From: Rhipicephalus microplus
Taxonomy: Eukaryota; Arthropoda; Arachnida; Ixodida; Ixodidae
Reading direction: 5' to 3'
Assembly (NCBI RefSeq): GCF_043290135.1
Contig: NC_134701.1
Location: 102,460,702-102,524,701, forward strand
DNA length: 64,000 nt
In this document: positions 55,769 to 64,000 of the stretch, piece by piece
Layout of the letters: every line of letters starts with the position of its first letter
Position numbering within the stretch: the stretch's first letter is position 1
Program-made: the position numbers and the translations under genes
The notes under the pieces: model-generated
What the model was told of the DNA's origin: nothing
The model's database searches: none
Seen by the model: the letters and a program-made list of their open reading frames with translations, nothing else

Positions 55769-56199
55769 GAGTTCAGGCGCTGAAAAAAATAACAACGGAG
55801 TCTGATATTTTCAAACCAAGATTTCAAAGAGGAGAACCTATATTTTTTTTCTCAATGACGAGAACCGGTGACAAGATGCAAAGTACTGACTAATGGCTTC
55901 CGCCTCTTTGCAGAAGAGAAACTGGGGGAAAATATCCATTGTAAGACATTGGCCAAGAATTCAGTGGTCTTATCAAATGTTATGAATGTTTCAACTAATG
56001 GAGGTTATCGAGTAAAAATATTACACATTTTCAAAAAAGGTGCAGGTACTCACTGAAACCTACAAAATATAATGATTTTTGGTAGTAACACATAACAAAT
56101 TATAACAACACCATATTTCTTAAAAACAAACAAAAATGAATAATCTTAAAGGTATGCATACGATGACACAGAAGAATAATATTATAGGTTTAGCGTTTT

Positions 56200-56640
56200 T
56201 GTTTAATTAAGATTATTGCGCACAACCATGCAAATGTTCGTACTGGTGAACCGAGAAATAGAGGCTCGAATAAACAGAATTCCGGGCAGGATAAACTCAT
56301 TCCCCTGGCAAGAATGGAATTTTCTAACGTAGATCTTTTAGCTGTTGTAAACTGCCTACAGTTAAAAAAGAAACGATCTGTAGTTCAAAGCTCGCGACAA
56401 AAAGCGCACATTAGAGAAACAGCCTTACCTGATCTAGGGGTGTAGGAACTTAGTGTCGGCACCCGACAGCGCCGCCTCATAAGTGCCACGTCTAGTTTAT
56501 CTGTTTGACAAAACGACAACCGCCAGGGATATATCAAGTGCTGATATTTTGTGAAATCAAAAGCACCTTCATTCCAAACGGTGCTTTTAATTATTTGACG
56601 TTGCAGCGACACAATGTCGTGAGAGCTCTAGAAACGCATA
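56200..56640 (-). pseudogene. LINE C-terminal relic in block B3
   Basis: Frame 56385-56612 reads KYQHLIYPWRLSFCQTDKLD, MRRRCRVPTLSS and SLMCAFCREL, the same LINE part as 31804-32028 and 63600-63700. The downstream end is in other frames (GAACCGAGAAATAGAGGC at 56249, matching blocks 1 and 2). Confidence 0.65.
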
Positions 56641-56644
56641 TCTG

Positions 56645-59160
56645 GCGCCGATATCTCGGCACACTGGAAACCATGTATTTCATCGTTTACATCTGCACAG
56701 ATCTACAGCTGCCTTGTCTGTGCAAGAGCATAGGTGGTGTTTGGTTGCTTTTATTTTTCTAACCCAAAACGTGCCACGCCAGTTTAAATATTAGGAAATT
56801 TATGAAGGGACATTTTTTTAATAAAAATCTTCGTTTGACGAGGTGCCGATGAAGGGACGCCAGGTGTTTCGTCGTGTTATACATCGACGTGTCAGATGTG
56901 ACCCATTTTATCAGTCTATAGAGAAATTATGTACTTCAAGAAGGGTCACTTGTCCTTCTTGAAACTTCCTGGAATCGCTAAACAATGGGCACCCATTTAT
57001 TCAACATTGTCACATTTGTGCGATTCGCGTAAATGCAATTTACGACCAGTGTGCTCGGTACGTTAGCACACGCCCATTCATACTATCATATGCGGCTGTT
57101 TGTCCTCGGGAAACCTACTCGGTTATAGCACGAGTGCACTTGTGATGATTGTGTTGTTAATGTTTTTGCGGTGAATTCTCTCCAGACACGAAGTGAAGTC
57201 GTCGCTCACAAGATACCAAGTGCAGGTGCAGTTAATTATATTCGAAATCAAAAGTCGACACAGGAAAAATGAGATAATCATCTGTATTTCGTCTCTTTTA
57301 TCTCTTGATAAATTCTGGCCTGTTGTTGCGAAACTTTGGAACTTATGCTGAGACTTGTCAAAATTCTACCGTAGTGGTACCGTGCTGCTCACTACCTATA
57401 GAGGATGGGGAAGAGTACTGAAATAACATTTTTCATAGCACACTCACTACCTTTCCTAACAAGCGCACACAATCGGTGCCTTCGACCAACACGTCTGTTC
57501 ACGTTGGTGTGCTCGCTAGGGGTGCAAGCTTCATCGTGTGCTTTCCCACTGATTTTATCACTACCGCGAAAAGTAGCTCACAACAGAAGAACACGGAAAG
57601 AAGCTTTTTACGACTATTGTTTATCATCTGCGGTATACTTTGATATCTTTACCCCATATGCACCCGTTATGTCATTTTGCGGTCAGGGAAAACAGAAAAA
57701 AGGATGACACATTGATCAAACGGTCAGAAAAAAAAAACATCTGCTTAGTGTAAGCCTCCTCTGGAAGGCTTGAGTGAAAACAGCTAAAACATCGAATGGG
57801 TGACCCGTTACTCCGCATACATATAGTATGTGGTGTTGAGGCTCAGAAGACTCTTTTAACAGCAGAAATGTAGAAGAGATATGTTCTGAAATTAGATGAT
57901 ATACTTATCTGATTCCTTCACTTATTGAAAACTTCACCGTAGTCGTTTGCTTCTCTGTGATCAGTCGACAATGACGGCTGTCGAAAGCGGGGTGGTGTGG
58001 CAGGGCCCCCCTTGCCTCCCTGAAAAATACGTCTATGGCTATATGTGTGATGGGCATCACGCGCAGCTAAAAAAAAGCCAGAATAATATTCTAAGAGATT
58101 TTACCTCCGATAGCGAGTTTTGTGTTGTGCAGACAACTGCAAGCAGATTGTATTCTCTCGATTTATCTGCCCATACTCTTCACTCTCCATTCCTCTCTGC
58201 CTGTCGAATAAATAGATCGTGTGGGAATCAGGTCTTGGCGAATAATTTCTTGAAATAGGTTGTGGAACCAATCACGGTATTCAACGATTACCACGAAGCG
58301 ATCATAAAAACTATTACTTTTCATATTGATACGTTTTCCCATTTGTAACGCATACTCCCCAGCTCCCATCACCATGCGTGGTCTTTGACACAGCTTCGCT
58401 GAAAATTCACGTTCGCAAGGCAAGAAGGCGCCCACTTTTTATCATTTAATGAATTTCTGAATAATAAACGTATCTCCAACATAAGAGGAGTTATTCAATG
58501 CATATTCAGGAACGGCATAAAAGGCATAGTCACATAACCAACGTAAATGAAATCTGAACCAACTACACGCGATTGAGGACGTGGTAACTTTCAACGAAAG
58601 CACTTCCGAATTCTCTTACGGTGTGCGTCGCACCAAAGTTTCAAGTGGTGCCAGGTATCAAGGTAAGTGCATGGCAACTCAGTGGTCATACGAAATAGTT
58701 GAAGCTGTTATGGTGGCAGTATACTCGCTGCCGCAAAACACGTGGTCATCCATCCTCCCAGCGCAAACAGCCACATAACTGCTCACGCTGGTGACCCAGC
58801 AGCGCGTTTTTGCTACACTTACCTAGCCAGGAAAAAGAGAGATTCCTTCACTTAAGCAGTAGGACGTAAACTGTTCAGTGGGCTGCTGGAACATCTGACG
58901 TGAGATGTTTTATGGTAGCATGTTCACTTACTCCTACGAATGGTCACGCGCTTCTTGCCAGGGTAAAAGAAAGTGCATTTGACGTTTTCTTTAGCGCTTG
59001 CTTGCATTTTGTTTCGTCTTGTTTGTTGCGAAACATAACTATTAAAATAGAAAGGTTGGCCTTTGGTCTATTTTGTTCAATGCTCTTTCAGCTCAATAAG
59101 AACAATGGTAGCAACGGATATGTATTTTCAAGGGAGTTTCCTTTTATCTTAAAAAGTCTA
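56645..59160. other. Intergenic DNA, nothing supported
   Basis: Several short frames (57405-57707, 57947-58258, 58581-58778) have no recognised motif. 57980-58035 (GGGTGGTGTGGCAGGGCCCC) resembles a transposon terminus. Confidence 0.4.
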
Positions 59161-59161
59161 T

Positions 59162-60332
59162 TGTCACGGGGTCGTGACGTGGCCGAAGACGGGAGACTTT
59201 TTGTTGGGATTTAACTGTTCATTTGCGCGAACCTGTGCCCGGTAAATAGAAAGTCCAATTACAGTAGCAGTCTCGCACAGATAGCAGTCTCAGACTGATA
59301 GCGGCGAACGGAGCGTCGGCCTTCGATCAACAACTGACAAGCGGCGAAGCGCGTCGGCATTTATACTCCCGCCGTCGAATGTTCTAGCGCTACCGCTGGC
59401 GGCGGCGTACGTTCCAGAACAATCTGTACCATTCGCACAGTGGGCGTGATCTTATCGAAATGATCTACTACAGTCCGGAACTGTACAGTCCGGAACTGTA
59501 GTGAACTGTAGCTGAACACGGGTTTCTAATAAAGCAGCGGCCCTCTCTTTTCGAGCGACGCTTGCGAACGTTTGCAGGAATGCGCCGCAGAAAACATCCT
59601 ACGTTCGGAGCGTGGACTCTCGATTTTCGAGCCAGGTCCTTGCGGTGTCTTCCAAATAGAAGAACACACGACGCAGCTTTTCGTCATGGTCCCAGTGGTT
59701 GAGGGCGGCCACACGGTCGTATGTTTCTAGCCACGACTCCGGGTCTTCGAACGATGACCCATGGAAAATTGGTGGTTCCCTGGGTTGGTACATGACCATC
59801 GTGGGCTGGGACGCTGCGGTTGTCATTGTCGCTGCAGTCGCGGTCATGGCCTTGGTCTTCCGTGCCTTGTCGTGTAGAAGCCCGTACTCCGGTGGTAGCG
59901 CTTGCTGTCGACGGCTTGTTAGCTGCTCCTGGTGGGCGTCGGTGTCTTCTTCGCGACGTGGGCTGGGTTCACGGCTTGACGGGGGCGTCCGGTACATGAA
60001 CGAAGCAGCACCTCCACCAGATGTCACGGGGTCGTGACGTGGCCAAAAACAGGAGACTTCTTGTTGGGATTTAACTGTTTATTTGGGCGAACCTGTGCCC
60101 GGTAAACAGAAAGTCCAATTACAGTAGCAGTCTCGCACAGATAGCAGTCTCAGACTGATAGCGGCGAACGGAGCGTTGGCCTTCGATCAACAACTGACAA
60201 GCGGCGAAGCGCGTCGGCATTTATACTCCCGCCGTCGAATGTTCTAGCGCTACCGCTGGCGGCGGCGTACGTTCCAGAAGAATCTGTACCATTCGCACAG
60301 TGGGCGTGATCTTATCGAAATGATCTACTACA
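59162..60332 (-). mobile_element. Gypsy deletion derivative with two LTRs
   Basis: Two direct repeats of about 311 bp (59162-59472 and 60022-60332) differ at about 9 positions (97% identity). Each ends CCCCGTGACA on the minus strand. A TATA box (TATAAAT, rc of 59359-59365 and 60219-60225) lies in U3, and an AATAAA (rc of 60078-60083) is in the 5' copy but mutated in the 3' copy. The internal 550 bp hold only a primer-binding site, the Gag N-terminus and about 130 bp before the 3' LTR. Similarity extends 9 bp further (to GTCCGGAAC), so the outer boundary is uncertain. Confidence 0.8.
59599..59997 (-). pseudogene. gag: Gag N-terminal fragment of the Gypsy derivative
   Basis: The open frame starts at an ATG at 59997 (MYRTPPSSREPSPRREED), shortly after the primer-binding site TGGTGGAGGTGCTG. 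The first capsid motifs are present (PPIFHGSSFEDPESWLETYD, NHWDHDEKLRRVFFYLEDTA). The frame then ends about 133 codons in; the rest of Gag and all of Pol are deleted. It supplies the N-terminal part that the Gag at 11604 lacks, though from a different family. Confidence 0.8.
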
Positions 60333-60341
60333 GTCCGGAAC

Positions 60342-62580
60342 CCTCTCGGAAACTGCAGGCGCGGTTTGCGCTGAGAATCGTGTGGTGTTTTGGGACGATA
60401 ACAAAAACTTAGGAAATGGAACGTGGCAATATACTGGAGACGAGAATGCATGCTGTGTAATCAGCTTTGCTGTCACTTATGTATGTCATTAGCACGCATT
60501 CTTATTCTTTTATGGGCAACGAGGTAGCAGTATCTAACAAGATAGCTGGATACACAAATTGGTATATGACGTAAATCCTTGGGCAAAAAACAAATTATAC
60601 GATGAAAGAGGAAAGGAAATGAGCCCCACGAGCTTTGTGTGAGAGCGCGTATAGTAGTAGTTGCCCTTTTACATCTTGCGCCATTTCCGCTCAAAATTTT
60701 ATGTCGTGAAAAAATAAGGTAGTTAGCCAAACAAATCTGCAGAGAATCCCAAGAAGCTACATTCATAAGTGACGAACAAACAAATCGGCGCAAGTGAGTG
60801 AATACTAAACATGTAGTTCCGTGAACAAAACGCATTCTGCGCCCTGTATTCTAGGAGATAAGATCGCGTGCCTTTATTGCGTGTTTCTATACTAAAATAG
60901 CACCAGGCTTGAATTTTTCCCCGTCTCACAAAACCTGAGCTTTAGGCATTGTCTTTCTTGGGGCGATCACTGCAATCTCTCCAATTCGATAGCCTTCGCG
61001 TGTAGTGATTTCTCCAGGAGGAGGCATATAAGCTTTCCGTCAGAGGAGAACCCAAAGGGGAATGGAATCGGAGGGCAATTTTACGTGGCGAACCACTGCT
61101 CTTCAATCACTTTGAGCCGCTGAACACCCAATGCACGCCACGGTAATTCACCAATGCACGTGCAAGGAAAGTAGTGCGTGCATTACGGGAGCCTGATAAA
61201 GGTAAAGTTGTCTGCTTGCGTAAAGTATTCATTGGAAGGGTTGTGAATTGAGGGCGATCAAATTGCTGCTTTCTCCAAGAAACTACTGATCACTTCTCTG
61301 TGGGTGCTTGCTTGGGAACTTCGAACGTTTTTCGGGGACTCGATGTCCTTCACTGAAAATATTTTAAAGCATTGATGTCACACCCACTTTGGGAAGCAAT
61401 ATTGAATTCCGGGTAAATAGAAACGTTCAGTTATAAAACAATGATTATACTGAGGTTCTCTATACAAACAGTAAATATTTCGTGGCCTGGCTTAGAAGCG
61501 TGCAAGATCGCTACACGCACATGTAACTTTGCTCTTTATTGTTGAAAGCAGCCATCCAGAATGAATTATGAGATAACCTTGCAGATAGGTACATTATTAT
61601 TTAGAGTGAGTGAAGACAAAACCTGACTATGCGTTTATGTACGCCTTTCTTAATTCTAAAAAGCAATCTTAGAAAATAATAGTTGCAGCTTCGTTTGTCC
61701 ATTTTCCTCTCTACAGTTTCTTTCTTGTTTCTTTCATATGTTGTTTCTTTCTCTTCTCATCTTTTTTTCTTGTATTTCTTGTCGATAGTCTCTCTTGGCG
61801 TACATTGACGCGGGAAGTTTGGTCTATCTGTGTGCCTGTCTTTGTCTCTCTGTAACTGTCCCTCTATTTAGCCACGAGAGCGAAAGTATAACTCCTTGCT
61901 GAGCAACCACCCATCTTGATATTCTTCTGGCATTCTTAATATTGAACATTCTCAATAAAATATTATGCATACTTAGGCGTAAAGTCAAGACGTGAGTATT
62001 ATCTCGTATGCTACTTTATTTTAAAATGCGTCAATACTTATTGTTCTCGCAACAACAATCAATGAAGACAAACTGGGAGAGAACCTACACCTGTGATCAC
62101 TGTTTCTTTACTTCCACTCAACATATACTAGTAGCTGCTGTGTGCTCACTGTCATGGTGCGGGCGACAGTAATGGTGATCGGGGTCCTTGTTATGCTATA
62201 GTGAAGATATGTTTTGATCTCAACAACAGTCCGATGAAAGCAAGAGCAAGTGTTTCCTATACTTCGCTAAAAAGAATTGGGGCTGCCATCTATCTTCTTC
62301 TCTGCATTCTAGAAATCTTTGGTTTCTTGGCATTAGTGCCAGATAGCGTCTATATGTCACGCAGCGTTTACAGACAAAAGACTATACCTTTCGACGGCCT
62401 CTTCAGTGAAGTGCGCCTATACGGGGCCATGTTTTATTGAAATGAGATTGGAAGCGTTCTGCCTTTACAGCATCCCCGCTTCTTTTCTTTTTCTCCTTCT
62501 CATATCCCATGCAGGGGACTTGCCGAGTAGTAGATAAGTTGTATATGTATTTTCTTTAGTAGACTACTAAAATAAGCTTA
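60342..62580. other. Intergenic DNA, nothing supported
   Basis: AT-rich with a CTTTCTT-rich stretch at 61720-61790. A 79-codon frame at 62201-62440 has one hydrophobic run but no other support. Confidence 0.4.
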
Positions 62581-62584
62581 GGCT

Positions 62585-62878
62585 AACTAATACAACAAAA
62601 TTGGTTACAAATTAAGATTGATCAGATATTTGAAAGACGAAGAATGAAACTAGATAGTCGTTTGAACTGATTGATAAATTCCTCAATGAAGAAGCAAACA
62701 TTTCTGTGACTATGTTTTTAAAATAATCTAGAACTAATACAGCAAAATTAGTTACAAATTAAGATTGATCAAATATTTGAAAGACGAAGAATGAAACTAG
62801 ATAGTCGTTTGGACTGATTGATAAATTCCTCAATGAAGAAGCAAACATCTCTTTGGCTATCTTTTTATAAATGACTTT
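62585..62878. repeat. 147-bp tandem duplication of a block-B fragment
   Basis: Two units (62585-62731, 62732-62878) share GTTACAAATTAAGATTGATC, ATTTGAAAGACGAAGAATGA and CTCAATGAAGAAGCAAACAT. The unit itself resembles 54330-54450 and 30490-30590 (TGATTGATAAA-TCCT, AAAACATC), so it is a fourth, fragmentary piece of block B. Confidence 0.75.
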
Positions 62879-63095
62879 TTTGTTTATAAATGATCCAAGT
62901 TCCTTTTTTCTTTCCCATTGGCCAAAGTTTATAACACCTGACATTATCTTTGTGCCAAAATGACTGGATAAAATAAATCTGAAAATTTGAGATATGCCTG
63001 CAGCAAAAGTAATAAATCACAATATTAAAATAAAATACGATGATATTTTCTCTGCCAAGTCAAAATTACGATCAAACTAGGACTCAAACAGACAA

Positions 63096-63949
63096 ATGCA
63101 AGATTATCTTGCACACGTAGGAACGACAAACATAATAGCCATACATGCTTCAGTGAGCGAAGAAAAAACAGGTGTAGGAATATACTCCCGTTTGCTTGTC
63201 TGGAATTTTTCAGTAAGACTACAGGACTACACCCCCGTTTTTGAAGTAGAACGCTTGGCAATTATTCTAGCGTTGCGAAAACTACCTGTGAATGTTCAAA
63301 ATGCCATCCTAATAACCGACTCCCGGTCTGTCTGTACATAGCTTAAAGCGTCATCAACATCAACAAACGCAACGACGTTCTAATGCTAGTTTCCCCGCAG
63401 CTGAAAGTAATAAAATTAGTATGGGTACCTGGTCTTTGTGGATTAGAAATAAACAAAATGGCTGACTCTCTAGCACGAGCGGCATTGAATTGTCCAGTAC
63501 ATTTGGTCCTTCCTGGAGTGGCCACAGTAATTATGATACGGTACCGAAAATTTTCGCTTCGGGCAGATGCCATTGAATTATTTACGTCGTGGGCAAAGAT
63601 TACTCGCTTAACCTTTGCGTGGAGAATTCAGTGGTGCCCTGCGAGACAACTGGAAGTCGCATTAACTAGATTACGTTGTCGTGTCCCCTGTTAAATTTGT
63701 ATTCATACAGGGCTGGTCTCGTGATATCTTCTCCATGCAATTTTCGGTTAGAACCCAAAACAATAGAAACATACGTTTTATTATTTTACAGTACAGACTT
63801 CAAGAAAAAGACTACTTGATATGCCGTTCTCTAAGCTCTGGCTGAATTTGTCGAGTGATAATATACACACCTTTGGCGCTGCGAGTTTGGGCTTCAGCCA
63901 CTCGAATGTATTTGATGCTGTTTGTGTTTATATTTACGAAAGTAAATGA
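63096..63949 (+). pseudogene. LINE C-terminal part with RNase H, degraded
   Basis: RNase H segment: IIAIHASVSEEKTGVG (the first catalytic Asp appears as His), TPVFEVERLAIILALRKLP, AILITDSRSVC, then a stop and shift near 63340, then VIKLVWVPGLCGLEINKMAD and SLARAALN. The tail follows: RYRKFSLRADAIELFTSW, QLEVALTRLRCRV, and in another frame LLDMPFSKLWLNLSSD, FGAASLGFSHSNVFDAVC, ending at a TGA at 63947-63949. Same LINE family as the relics in the three B blocks. Confidence 0.75.
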
Positions 63950-64000
63950 ATGAGACATGAACTGACTAATTTTGTCTCATTAGTGCAGCAACAGCTTAAC

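Noticed and set aside
57405..57707. 100-codon open frame
   Set aside because: No motif, homologous copy or splice or promoter context was seen.
62201..62440. 79-codon frame with a hydrophobic stretch
   Set aside because: A single short hydrophobic run in AT-rich DNA is expected by chance.

Overview
The window looks like intergenic, repeat-rich DNA from an arthropod nuclear genome, most probably a hard tick. This rests on pattern recognition: long AT-rich non-coding stretches, tRNA-headed SINEs with A and B boxes, many 5'-truncated LINE tails with target-site duplications, Ty3/Gypsy elements with a Gag-Pol layout, and MITE-like and microsatellite-rich intervals. I see no bacterial operon, CRISPR array, rRNA or ordinary tRNA gene. 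The species cannot be named from the sequence alone.

Layout. 1-5860 holds two degenerate Ty3/Gypsy copies on the minus strand, in tandem and sharing one LTR (1023-1519). 5860-10490 is an old segmental block (D) that recurs at 45490-48990. Its first copy has been invaded by a 138-148 bp satellite, a MITE-like element and a composite repeat. 10985-11555 is a relic of a DNA transposase, abutting a plus-strand Gypsy copy (11604-16620) that lacks its 5' end. Its pol is one frame broken by three nonsense codons and one 8-bp tandem duplication. 16.6-29 kb is mostly AT-rich DNA with SINE and LINE pieces, one candidate spliced minus-strand gene (23526-27248) and a cluster of inverted repeats (27.2-28.85 kb).

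From 29.5 kb on, the window is dominated by a second segmental block (B) present three times in one orientation: 29485-33000, 36400-41165 and 50230-56640. Each copy carries the same uncharacterised minus-strand gene for a small single-pass membrane protein (29697-30428, 38487-39095, 53083-53757) and an old LINE C-terminal relic upstream of it. Two copies of the gene are long open frames; the middle one is a pseudogene. The copies differ by later insertions (LINEs, SINEs, MITEs), which gives a relative order of events. Also present are a LINE nested in another LINE (34150-36349), a Penelope-type terminal structure with a hammerhead-like fold (41182-41330), a non-autonomous PIF/Harbinger-like element that keeps a MADF-like ORF (44218-44965), and a 1.17-kb Gypsy deletion derivative with two 97% identical LTRs (59162-60332).

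Apart from the candidate spliced gene and the membrane-protein family, almost all coding potential belongs to dead mobile elements. Gene boundaries in those relics are approximate. Family assignments are from recognised motifs and have not been checked by any search.
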